Positions 7,343-16,400 of a stretch of 44,408 nucleotides of DNA are shown piece by piece. The first letter of the stretch is position 1. Each line of letters begins with the position of its first letter. The position numbers were made by a program, and so were the translations under genes. The notes under the pieces were generated by a model that was not told the DNA's origin, searched no databases, and saw nothing but the letters and a program-made list of their open reading frames with translations. The stretch is taken from positions 1-44,408 of the forward strand of contig DAIDJF010000047.1 in NCBI GenBank assembly GCA_027451525.1, given 5' to 3'. The stretch is from Ktedonobacterales bacterium. GTDB taxonomy: Bacteria; Chloroflexota; Ktedonobacteria; Ktedonobacterales; Ktedonobacteraceae.

Positions 7343-8962
7343 GTGTCATCTCTTTCAGCAGGTCAACCATATTTACAAGCAGAATTATTTCGCCCTGCAC
7401 TTCAGTATCCATCTCATCCGTATGATGAAATACTGACGCACTCGGCTCAACGCTACCCTGAGAATGTTGCCCTTGTTTTCAAGGAAGTGACACTGACCTA
7501 TCGGGAGATGGATGCGCTGGTAAATGCATTTGCCAATGCGCTCGTGGGGCTTGGAATACGCAGAGGTCAGACAGTCTCTTTACTTATGAAGAACCGACCA
7601 GAATTTCTGATTAGTTGGTTCGCTATCACGCGTATCGGTGCGGTCGCCAGCCCGCTTAATCCTTCCTATAAAGCGCGAGAGGTTGCCTACCAGTTGAGCA
7701 ATAGCGATGCCGTGGCGGTTGTGGTGCAACATGAATTACTGCCACTTGTTGAGGCAGTACAGGCCGAGACACCACTCTTGGAGCATGTAATCACGGTTGG
7801 TTCTAGCGAGTACGTTTCCGCTCTACATACGAATTCTTTTGCCTTCTTGGTGCAGAGCCATCTGCCGACACCACCAGAGCATAAGGAGTGGGCTTGGGAC
7901 GATTTGGTTGCGCTCCCCTACAGTAGTGGTACGACTGGTCTGCCGAAAGGCGTTATGCTCACGCAAAAGAACCTCGTTTATAACCTCTGCCAACAGCTAG
8001 CCACCTCGCGCATCACCTTTCTCGACCATATGCTCGTCTTCTTGCCGCTATATCATATCTACGGCATTATGGTTATGGGCCTTGCCGCGATGTCTGGTGC
8101 GACCCTTGTCTTGATGGAACGCTTTGATCTTGTCGAGAGCTTACAACTCATCCAGGAACAAGGCATCACGTTACTGTATGCTGTTCCACAGGTGCTTGCC
8201 GCCTTCAATGACTATCCGCACCTGCTCAATTATAACCTGAGTACGCTTCGTTATGTCCAGTGTGGTGCCGCTCCTGTGCCGCCTGCACTGGCTCGCCGTT
8301 TTGAGACACTTACCAACGTAACTGTTATGACATCCTATGGCCTAACCGAGGCATCCCCAGGCACGCACTCGAATCCGGTCTATAATCGACGCTTGATTAA
8401 GGTAGAGACGATTGGCTTGCCGATTCACGGTACGGAACAAAAAATTGTCGATATTGAGACGGGCCAGATTGAACTGGGCGTTGGAGAAGAAGGTGAACTC
8501 ATTGTGCGCGGGCCGCAGGTAATGCTCGGCTATTGGAAGGCACCTGAGGCAACCGCCGACGTGCTACGTGATGGATGGCTTTACACGGGAGATATTGGCT
8601 GGCGCGATGAAGAGGGCTATGTCACTATTACTGATCGCAAGAAAGAACTGATCAAGTTTAAAGGCTTCAGCGTAGCTCCAGCCCAGATTGAAGCTCTGCT
8701 GCTTGAACATCCTGCCGTTGCCGATGCCGCTGTAATCGCCAAAGCAGATACGGAGGCCGGGGAGGTTCCCAAAGCCTTTGTCGTACTCAGAGCAGGCTAT
8801 GAAATGCTCAGCTCTGACGAACTATTAGCGTGGGCTAACGGTAAATTGGCAACTTACAAAAATGTGCGTGAAGTTGAATTTATCGACGTGATTCCGCGTA
8901 ACCCTTCTGGGAAGATCTTACGCCGCCTTCTTAAGGAGCAGGAACGCCAGAAGCCGAGTTGA
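7343..8962 (+). CDS. Acyl-CoA or aryl-CoA ligase (AMP-forming)
   Basis: A 539-residue ANL-superfamily enzyme that activates a carboxylic acid to its adenylate and then its CoA thioester. The AMP-binding P-loop SSGTTGLPKG is at about 195-203. YGLTEASP, the GWLYTGDIG hinge region and DRKKELIKFKG follow, and the C-terminal catalytic lysine is in NPSGKILRR. The closest style is 4-coumarate/long-chain acyl-CoA ligase. The start is taken as GTG 7343 because AAGGAGG lies 5 nt upstream; an upstream TTG at 7319 would put that site inside the gene. With the downstream amidohydrolase and PaaX-like repressor it looks like a catabolic unit for an aromatic or fatty acid. Confidence 0.88.
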   Translation: MSSLSAGQPYLQAELFRPALQYPSHPYDEILTHSAQRYPENVALVFKEVTLTYREMDALVNAFANALVGLGIRRGQTVSLLMKNRPEFLISWFAITRIGAVASPLNPSYKAREVAYQLSNSDAVAVVVQHELLPLVEAVQAETPLLEHVITVGSSEYVSALHTNSFAFLVQSHLPTPPEHKEWAWDDLVALPYSSGTTGLPKGVMLTQKNLVYNLCQQLATSRITFLDHMLVFLPLYHIYGIMVMGLAAMSGATLVLMERFDLVESLQLIQEQGITLLYAVPQVLAAFNDYPHLLNYNLSTLRYVQCGAAPVPPALARRFETLTNVTVMTSYGLTEASPGTHSNPVYNRRLIKVETIGLPIHGTEQKIVDIETGQIELGVGEEGELIVRGPQVMLGYWKAPEATADVLRDGWLYTGDIGWRDEEGYVTITDRKKELIKFKGFSVAPAQIEALLLEHPAVADAAVIAKADTEAGEVPKAFVVLRAGYEMLSSDELLAWANGKLATYKNVREVEFIDVIPRNPSGKILRRLLKEQERQKPS

Positions 8963-9096
8963 CCCGAGCCGATTGTACTCAATGATATGCTCGGCCTTCT
9001 CGGATCCTGGCATCGTGAACTCCATGTGTGAGAGAAGGTGACGCAGGAACAGGTATAACAGATATAATAAGAATATGTGAAGAAAGGCAGATCACT

Positions 9097-9960
9097 ATGG
9101 ATATCCAGAAGCTGGTGGCAATTGATGTGCATACACATGCGGAAGTATCACAGCGTCTTCCCGATGATCCCGACGAGCAAGCAAAGCATGAGGCGGCGAC
9201 GGAGTATTTTAAGGCCGAGACGCATCGTCCAACACTGCCAGAGATTGCAGCTTACTATCGAGAGAGAAAAATAGCTTGCGTCATCTTTCCGGTGGATGCC
9301 GAGTCAACGACAGGTCAGACGCGCGTGCCCAATGAGGAAGTTGCAGAAGCTGCTATAGCGAATCCTGATGTGTTTATTCCCTTTGCCAGTATCGACCCAG
9401 CCAAAGGGAAGCTCGGCGCACGTGAAGCACGGCGTCTGATTGAGCATTTTGGTGTGCGTGGTTTCAAATTTCATCCGTCTATCCAGGCGTTTTATCCCAA
9501 TGACCGCAGTGCCTACGTGCTCTATGAGGTTATTGCTGAGTATGGTTTACCTGCGATCTTTCACACCGGGCATTCAGGCATCGGTACAGGCATGCGCGGT
9601 GGTGGAGGTATTCACCTGAAATACTCTAATCCCATGTATCTAGATGATGTGGCGGTGGATTTTCCCGCTATGCCAATCATTATGGCGCATCCCTCGTTTC
9701 CCTGGCAGGATGAGGCACTCTCAGTCTGTCTGCACAAGCCCCAGGTCTACATCGACCTGTCTGGCTGGTCGCCCAAATATTTTCCGCCCCAGTTGATTCA
9801 CTATGCCAACACGTTGCTGAAGCACAAAGTGCTCTTTGGTTCTGACTATCCGCTGATCACGCCAGATCGCTGGCTAGCCGATTTTGAACAGATCGCCATC
9901 AAACCGGAAGTGCGTCCGCTTATCCTGAAGGAAAATGCGGTCAAGCTTCTCGGCCTTTGA
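9097..9960 (+). CDS. Amidohydrolase-2 family protein (ACMSD-like)
   Basis: A 287-residue TIM-barrel hydrolase or decarboxylase of the amidohydrolase-2 family, which includes ACMSD, gamma-resorcylate decarboxylase and 4-oxalomesaconate hydratase. Metal ligands appear as H12 and H14 (DVHTHAE), the histidine of FHTGHSG, and the aspartate of LFGSDYPL. GFKFHPS and AHPSFPW fit the barrel strands. ATG 9097 has an AGAAAGG site; an upstream start at 9028 is less convincing. It lies 134 bp behind the ligase and 45 bp before the PaaX-like gene, so ring-fission or decarboxylation chemistry in the same pathway is inferred. Confidence 0.82.
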   Translation: MDIQKLVAIDVHTHAEVSQRLPDDPDEQAKHEAATEYFKAETHRPTLPEIAAYYRERKIACVIFPVDAESTTGQTRVPNEEVAEAAIANPDVFIPFASIDPAKGKLGAREARRLIEHFGVRGFKFHPSIQAFYPNDRSAYVLYEVIAEYGLPAIFHTGHSGIGTGMRGGGGIHLKYSNPMYLDDVAVDFPAMPIIMAHPSFPWQDEALSVCLHKPQVYIDLSGWSPKYFPPQLIHYANTLLKHKVLFGSDYPLITPDRWLADFEQIAIKPEVRPLILKENAVKLLGL

Positions 9961-10005
9961 AGAAATTTTTCGGACTATCTTATTCATTTCATTGGGGTCT
10001 TCTGT

Positions 10006-11007
10006 ATGACAAAAGAACACGTCCCTTCTTTTCCCGAAGAGACACACTTCCATGGGTTTCCACGCGATATGGCCTCGATCCTTTCCGCAACGCACCCTGC
10101 CACCGATGCTGGCTTGCTTGCTGAGCCACACTCAAACATTGGGGCACGTTTCATGCGCCCACCTCAGCTTCTTCTGATATTGCTAGGGGAGTACTGGTGG
10201 CAGCAAAATGAGCCGCTGCCCTCTGCAGCACTGGTGGCATTGCTGACGGTTTTTGGCGTAAGTGATACTGCTGCGCGAGCCACCCTTAGTCGCCTTGTGC
10301 ATCGCGACCTGCTGATCACCTCCAAACGTGGCCGACAGACCTTTTATAGACCTAGTGACCGGGCTATGCAAGTCTTGGATAATGGTGCGCGGCGTATTTT
10401 CTCCTTTGGACTGCCCGCTTGCCCATGGGATGGTATATGGAGTCTGGTGGCTTTCTCAATTCCCGAAGAGAATCGCCATTTGCGCTCAGCCCTGCGTGAC
10501 CGACTGCGCTGGCTAGGGTTTGCGCCATTATATGATGGTCTATGGATTTCTCCTCATGATCGCTTGCGTGAGGCGGCTAGCCAGTTAGCGGAACTCTCTA
10601 TTGATACCACCACTTTGTTTCGGGCACATATAGTGAACAGCACCTCCCACATTGGCCTCCCACAATATGCCTGGGATTTGGATGCTTTACGTGCGCAGTA
10701 TCAGCAGTTCATCGACATGTTTCTGCCGTTGAGCAAACGAATCGAGAATGGCACCGTTTCCCCAGAGGAAGCCCTCAGAGTTCGTACCAGACTCATCGCT
10801 ATCTGGCAAGATTTCCTGGCAATGGACCCTGATTTGCCGGATGAGCTTCTTTCGCCCGATTGGCCGCGTGCGCAGGCACGACAACTCTTTGTCGAAACAT
10901 ACGATGCTCTCGGTCCTCTTGCGCAATATCGCGTTCGACAGGTCTTTGCCCTTTATGCACCAGACCTTGCCGAGAGGGCAACCTACCATACTTCTTTTAC
11001 TATCTAG
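10006..11007 (+). CDS. PaaX-family transcriptional repressor
   Basis: A 333-residue regulator. After a 45-residue variable tail comes a winged helix (MRPPQLLLILLGEYWW through SKRGRQTFYRPSD) with the PaaX pattern of a recognition helix at SDTAARATLSRL. The middle domain has the WDGIWSLVAFSIPEENR signature, and PaaX C-terminal elements (LYDGLWISPH, WPRAQARQLF) follow. PaaX represses phenylacetate catabolism in response to phenylacetyl-CoA. By analogy this protein may sense the CoA thioester made by the ligase upstream; that is inference. It is longer than typical PaaX (about 300) because of the N-terminal tail. Confidence 0.85.
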   Translation: MTKEHVPSFPEETHFHGFPRDMASILSATHPATDAGLLAEPHSNIGARFMRPPQLLLILLGEYWWQQNEPLPSAALVALLTVFGVSDTAARATLSRLVHRDLLITSKRGRQTFYRPSDRAMQVLDNGARRIFSFGLPACPWDGIWSLVAFSIPEENRHLRSALRDRLRWLGFAPLYDGLWISPHDRLREAASQLAELSIDTTTLFRAHIVNSTSHIGLPQYAWDLDALRAQYQQFIDMFLPLSKRIENGTVSPEEALRVRTRLIAIWQDFLAMDPDLPDELLSPDWPRAQARQLFVETYDALGPLAQYRVRQVFALYAPDLAERATYHTSFTI

Positions 11008-11045
11008 TAGGCTGCCAATCCTCGCGAACAGGTGCACATTGAGGA

Positions 11046-11080
11046 GAGCGAAGAGCACTGGGTGATTGCGCTCTTCGCTC
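11046..11080 (+). terminator. Hairpin between PaaX-like and MFS genes
   Basis: An 11-bp perfect inverted repeat, 11046-11056 and 11070-11080, with a 13-nt loop, lies in the 124-bp gap between two convergent genes. It could serve both directions. No strong T-run is present. Confidence 0.5.
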
Positions 11081-11131
11081 GTAACCGATAGATACATTAC
11101 AAGGAAACAAAGCGATGGGAAGTACTGGCAG

Positions 11132-12652
11132 TTACGGCGAAACCTCGTCCAGGCGTTTGTCACGGGTAGACGTGCCAAACTGGGCAATGATGGCTGCAAC
11201 CACCAGACATCCACCAATGACCATAAAGGTGCCTGTGACACCAAGTGTTGCAACGTTATTGGCAATCAAGATAATGCCCACGCCGCCACCAATGTGCCCG
11301 ATGCCATCGACCAGCGCAAAGCCGCTCGCGCGTGCTCTGGTTGGGTAGTTCTCCGCAGACCATGCCCAGGCCATAGGGACAAAGAGATTGAAGCCAATGA
11401 ACAGGATGATCGCGCCAATGGCTGTGATCCAGAACTGGCTTGACCCGGCCAGAGCAATGATCAGCCCACCGAGAATGGTTAGTACTGCTGAGATCGGCAA
11501 CCAATATTTGCGTTCCAGTGTTTCGCCAAAGACATAATCAAAGATGGCTACGCCGATGAAGCCAAAGGTGCCGACGGCCGCAATGAGTCCCGCTTCAGGT
11601 GGAGGATAGCCCAGGCCCGCCAGGACGCTAGTCAGACCGGAGCCAATCGTGTAGACCGTGATGAAGGCGATGAACCACATACAGAACAGCAAAATCGTTC
11701 GACGGAGATAGAGGGGATTGCCCAGAATCTCCATGTAGGTCGCGCTTTTCTCGCTGGTGTGGAAGTGGAGTTCGGAACCAAGCGGGGGCAGACCTGCAAG
11801 CTTTTTGAGTGCTCGCTGCTCCATATCTGTCACAATTTCGTTGGCTTCCTCAATACGCCCCTGTAGGATCAGCCAGCGTGGAGATTCCGGCAGACGGACA
11901 CGCAACACGATGCCAATGAGGGCCAGTGCCGCACCGATGCCGTACATGATGCGCCAGCCGTTGCCCGCAAACTGAGGAAGTTTGTTGACGATCTGGACTG
12001 TTGCCAGTGCAAAAGGCAAGCCATTGGGAAAACTGGCAGGCGGCGTGGTCAGCCAAAGCCCTAACCAGATGCCAAAGAAAGCTCCCAGGGAAGACATGAT
12101 AAAAATGAGCGAGGTGTATTTCGCGCGGCTCTTGTTGGGGGCCATCTCGTTGATATAGGTAGCGACAAGTGCCAGATCTGCTCCTACGCCGATTCCCGTG
12201 ATCACACGGGCAATAATGAAGGTGTTGTAATCCCAGGCGAAGGCGTTGAATAGGGAACCCAGCCCAGTAATAATGAGGGTCAGCAACAAGATATCACGCC
12301 GTCCAAAGCGATCAGCCAGAGGGCTAAGCGTCAACGCTCCGATGACGTATCCGACGAGATTCAAGAGCACAGGCAAGCCCAGTTTGTCGGAGGCCAGGAC
12401 CAGACCGGGGGGCACAGCAGTTAGTCCTGGAGGCAAGCCCGGCAGACACCCAGGCACAATCTGGGTACATGTCTGTAGAAACGAAACATTGATATCAAAG
12501 ATATCAAAGAACGTGAAGAGAAAACCGACGCCAATGATGCCAATGAAGAGATAGGAAAGCGACCAGATGGGGATTCGGTCTTGCCTGGCAATAATTGCAG
12601 CACCACTGCCGCTTATTGCCGGTTGGGATAAGCCACTTGCTTCTGATGCCAT
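11132..12652 (-). CDS. MFS transporter, sugar/organic-acid type
   Basis: A 506-residue major facilitator superfamily permease with about 12 transmembrane segments. Visible signatures are LADRFGRRD in the loop after helix 2, the helix 4 region ARVITGIGVGADLA, the cytosolic LPESPRWL that is typical of the sugar-porter and aromatic-acid families, and WSAENYPTRARASG near the end. A large extracytoplasmic loop follows helix 1. The frame remains open to 12838, but ATG 12652 has a GGGGA-type site and gives a standard N-terminus, so it is preferred. The substrate is uncertain. It could import the acid used by the CoA ligase unit nearby. Confidence 0.85.
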   Translation of the reverse strand: MASEASGLSQPAISGSGAAIIARQDRIPIWSLSYLFIGIIGVGFLFTFFDIFDINVSFLQTCTQIVPGCLPGLPPGLTAVPPGLVLASDKLGLPVLLNLVGYVIGALTLSPLADRFGRRDILLLTLIITGLGSLFNAFAWDYNTFIIARVITGIGVGADLALVATYINEMAPNKSRAKYTSLIFIMSSLGAFFGIWLGLWLTTPPASFPNGLPFALATVQIVNKLPQFAGNGWRIMYGIGAALALIGIVLRVRLPESPRWLILQGRIEEANEIVTDMEQRALKKLAGLPPLGSELHFHTSEKSATYMEILGNPLYLRRTILLFCMWFIAFITVYTIGSGLTSVLAGLGYPPPEAGLIAAVGTFGFIGVAIFDYVFGETLERKYWLPISAVLTILGGLIIALAGSSQFWITAIGAIILFIGFNLFVPMAWAWSAENYPTRARASGFALVDGIGHIGGGVGIILIANNVATLGVTGTFMVIGGCLVVAAIIAQFGTSTRDKRLDEVSP

Positions 12653-12844
12653 TAAGAGGTCCCCTTTCAGAAAAAGAAAGTCAGCGACAATAAATTTATC
12701 AACCAACGCCAGAGCGGTTGGGTGAAACAGGAGAACAGCTTGTGCGAGAACTGGCGTTAAACCTGCCTCGTAGTGCTTTTTCTCTTGCTGAAACCACTGT
12801 GTTTGTAGTATTTGCCGTTGCCTTCTGTGCGTGAACACAGACCG

Positions 12845-13042
12845 TTAAATGGTTGCTTTAAGACAAGAAACTAGGGGAATCTGAAAGATCGTCAACCAAC
12901 TGCAAAGGGAACGCTGAGTAGAGCTAACCAGGGCATGGGGAGATGAGGCTGACAATGTGCTACGGAAACTGTGATAGCCGATATAGGCTCGCTCGGTATC
13001 ATCCAGTACACACTCTGTAGGAGTAGGAGTAGGAGTAGCCAT
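12845..13042 (-). CDS. Small uncharacterised ORF with strong Shine-Dalgarno
   Basis: A 65-residue frame that begins ATPTPTPTECVLDDTERA, has two further Cys residues in its C-terminal half, and ends in a hydrophobic stretch (LTIFQIPLVSCLKATI). ATG 13042 sits 8 nt behind a clean AAGGAG (13051-13056, minus strand). I recognise no family. It lies about 190 bp upstream of the MFS gene on the same strand, and an 11-bp inverted repeat lies in front of it. It could be a leader peptide, a secreted peptide or a chance frame. Confidence 0.35.
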   Translation of the reverse strand: MATPTPTPTECVLDDTERAYIGYHSFRSTLSASSPHALVSSTQRSLCSWLTIFQIPLVSCLKATI

Positions 13043-13082
13043 ATGCACATCTCCTTGTTTAGTCTGGCAATGTGTTATTCCG

Positions 13083-13118
13083 TAGTGTATTTTCTTCGAT
13101 GGCTTCCAAAATACACTA
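13083..13118. promoter_or_regulatory. Inverted repeat, operator-like
   Basis: TAGTGTATTTT at 13083-13093 and AAAATACACTA at 13108-13118 form an 11-bp perfect inverted repeat with a 14-bp centre, immediately upstream of the Shine-Dalgarno of the small ORF. The about 25-bp centre-to-centre spacing suits a dimeric regulator such as a PadR, GntR or PaaX type. Confidence 0.4.
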
Positions 13119-13126
13119 TATAATCT

Positions 13127-13465
13127 TCATCGATCACCAGAAAAATGTAGCATAAGAGAGAGCTTGTTGTCAAGGGTGTAGCTGGGCTTCTTTAGATTAT
13201 CCTCATTTTTGGTCATATTCACCGAACTAGCAGCCGCAAAGTGCAAAACATGGACATAGTTTACGCCAATGCGTTGAATGACGGCCGGAAGTGACATGAA
13301 GCGGAAGGTAGCTCTAACGGGCTGGCGACCAGAAGTGCGCGCCGCAACGTGGCCTTTTTCTTCACTGGTCAGGCGTCTTAATTCCGCGTCCAGCACAATC
13401 GGCAAGATGCAGGCAGTATCTTGCCGATTGTGCTCGTAAAGTGCCAGAACATGAATATGTATCAT
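13127..13465 (-). CDS. Hypothetical protein downstream of the ABC gene
   Basis: A 112-residue frame starting 5 bp after the stop of the FHA-ABC gene, with AGGAAG just before its ATG. I do not recognise it and it has no clear domain or membrane segment. A 17-bp perfect hairpin (13392-13434) lies inside its first third, which argues against translation or suggests the frame is fortuitous. Close coupling to the ABC gene is the only support. Confidence 0.25.
   Translation of the reverse strand: MIHIHVLALYEHNRQDTACILPIVLDAELRRLTSEEKGHVAARTSGRQPVRATFRFMSLPAVIQRIGVNYVHVLHFAAASSVNMTKNEDNLKKPSYTLDNKLSLMLHFSGDR
13392..13434 (-). terminator. Strong stem-loop after the FHA-ABC gene
   Basis: A 17-bp perfect stem, 13392-13408 with 13418-13434, and a 9-nt loop begins about 37 bp after the FHA-ABC stop codon. 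There is no T-run on the minus strand. It may terminate or stabilise the long ABC transcript. Confidence 0.5.
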
Positions 13466-13470
13466 GCTTC

Positions 13471-16400
13471 CTATACACGAATATCCTTGCGTTTAAGAAA
13501 GAAGGCTGTGACGCAGAGAAATACAACGATCAGCAGCACAAGCATCCCCCAGGAGAGTAAGAGACGCTGCATGGCCTCGCTCTTCGTGTAGATCGAGTAG
13601 AGCAGCCCATGTGAGGCATAATCGCTGCCAAAGAGTTGATTGCCTGCGATTTTGTCGTCGTGCAGCCCAAGCGAGGTACTCAATGCCACCAGTGCCCAAC
13701 GTGTCGGGATGACGACCGCAATGATTTGGGTCCACCAGTCTTTTAAGGGCACAAGTGCGCCCGCAAAAAGCACCAGGGGGATCAACACGATTGGCACAAA
13801 GCTCACGGCACGGTCGGTATTAGGCGCAACTGCCGAGATAGTCAGGCCGATCATGAGACCTAACAGCGCGGTGAGTGCCAGCGTAGTGTAGGTTTCCAGG
13901 ATGACGGGAAGGAAGACACCCTGCTGCAAAGGCTCCGCAATTTCGATCAGCCCTACAAGAATTGCACTCTGTAGCAAGCAGAGCAGACCGAGTACGGCAA
14001 TTTTCGAGAACATATAGGGGAGCAAACCCAGATTGACGGCCTGCTCACGGCGGTAAATTGCCAATTCTTTAACGATTTCCCTAGTGCCATTCACGCAGCC
14101 GAAGAGGGCAGCGGCAAAGATGGTAATAAAGAGCATCTTTTGCGCATTTATGCCAGAACCGGGCAGGATGAAGTTCTGTAATGCTGCTATCGCGCTCCCC
14201 TGGTGATGTGCATATGCAACGCCCAGAGGATTGTTTTGCAAGAAGTTTAATACTTGACTGCAATCAACGGTGGATGTCGGCTGTACATTGGGCAAACTAA
14301 CCAGACCAGAAGGAGTGTTGACCTGCGCGCTACAGCGGAGCATGGTGTTGACGTTAAAGATGTTCGCTCCTATCTGAAAACGCATCAATAGAACTATCAG
14401 CATACCGATAATGGGGGCCTGGAGCAGCAGAATGAGCAAATTGCCAATATCGTTCTTTAGTAGTTCACCGCAGCGTAGCGAGAGCAGGAGAAATTGTGTC
14501 CAGGAATTGCCCCGTTTGGTGCGCTTGACCTTGCCTTGGGCCGCCTTTTGTGAGGAAGGGTGAATTGGCTGTTTGCTCAACGGTTCCGCAATATAGCGTT
14601 GGTACTCTGGTGAGTTTTTGAAACGCGCTTCAGCATCCTGCGGTGCCTGAGGATGTTCCTTTGTGGCTTCAATGAGGCTATAGATTTCAGCAAAGTCAGC
14701 CCTACCGAAGTAGTTCTTGGCCTCATCGGGTGGACCGTAGTATACGACATACCCCCCTGGTGCTAGAAAACAGATATAATCACAAATGCTAATATTGTTA
14801 GTCGCGTGCGTTACCAGGATAACCGTGCGCCCACGATCTGTGAGACGGCGCAGGAGTAGCATCATCTTGCGGTCCAATCCTGGGTCCAGTCCCGAAGTTG
14901 GTTCATCTAAAAAGAAGAGACTGGGGTTTGCAAGCAATTCAAGCGCGAGTGAAACGCGCTTGCGCTGTCCCCCAGAAAGCTGCTTCACCATCAGCCCCCG
15001 CTGATCGGTTAATTCCACATCCTCCAATACCTCGGTAATCCTCTGCTGAATCTGTTCTGACGTCAAATCGCTTGGCAAGCGAAACTTAGCTGCGTAAAAT
15101 AACGCCCGCTCCACACTAAGATCACGATGGACAATATCTTCCTGCGGGACATAGCCAATCTGTGTATTGAAGGCGGCCAGATTATGATAATAGTCTTCTC
15201 CGTTATAGAATACACTCCCGCTATTAGCGGGACGTATCCCACTGAGTGCATTCAGCAAGGTTGTTTTACCAGCACCAGATGCGCCGACTAAGGCTACAAA
15301 GGTGCGCGGCGGAATCGACAGCGAAATATCATTGAGCAAGGTGACCTGTTTCCTGGTGCTTACCTTGAGATTGAGCGCATCCAGTTGGATGCTCTGGCTC
15401 TCATCGTACTGCACAAGCTGTGTTGTTTCGTAAACTAGCCTGTATGGTCCAATACGCAGTTCATCGCCTAGTTTGAGCAGTTGATTAGTGACAAGCTGAG
15501 CATTCACATACACATGATTTGTGCTGTGCAGGTCCATGATGCGGTATGTTCCGCCCTCACGCACCAGTTTTGCGTGATGGGCCGAGACCTGAGGATGGGA
15601 GAGGACCACGGTATTGTTTATATGCCGTCCAAGCGTTAACTCAGACATATCGAGCTTGATAGGGTGGATTGGTGGCAGGACTTCTTGCTGGAGATTGCTA
15701 CCATCATGATATGTGAGCGAAATGAGTGTACCATGTTCATCGCCAATGCGAAAGACATCACCTGGGGTAAGTACCCTGAGATAGGCTTCATCTCCGCGAA
15801 TTTTGCGCCCCTGATAGAGTAACCCATTTGTTGTCCTCTGCTGGGTCGGGTGTGGGTGAACCAAAATAAAGTTCTTTCCCTCCTGCACAATTTGCAGGTG
15901 TTGTTTGGAGACCGTTTGATCGCGAATGACAATATCATTTTTCTCGTCTCGCCCAATATTGATGATTGGTTTATCGAGGAGATAGTGCTGCCGCCCTCCA
16001 GTAGTATTGCTACTGATCACAAGCGTTGGCACTGCTGGCAAAAAGTGTGTCATCATTGTCTGAGCGTAGAGTTCAGGGAGTGCAATTGTTTCATCCGTCC
16101 ACTCTGAGCCTGATCTTTGCGCCGCAAGAGGCGATGGTGCTATGGGCGTAACTGGTATAATCTCAGCGGCTGATGCTGGCTCGACAGGCGTTGTCGCAGG
16201 TATTCGTTGAATCGGATGTGTTGGGGCATCAGATTGAGGTTGCTGTACCATCACCGCATCAGGCTTTGTCTCTTTAGGCGGCAAAGCGGGGCACAATGTA
16301 TCTGCTTCGTCAGGGCAGGCCAGCACTGCCAGAGAAGGATGAAAGACAAAGGTGCTATCCAGCCCCAGCGTAATCACACTCTTATCCTGTATAACTGCCT

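Noticed and set aside
10687..11265. 192-codon minus-strand frame
   Set aside because: It lies antisense to the clear PaaX-like gene and across a terminator hairpin.
12653..12838. N-terminal extension of the MFS transporter
   Set aside because: The extension has no MFS features, and ATG 12652 has a purine-rich site and gives the normal first helix.
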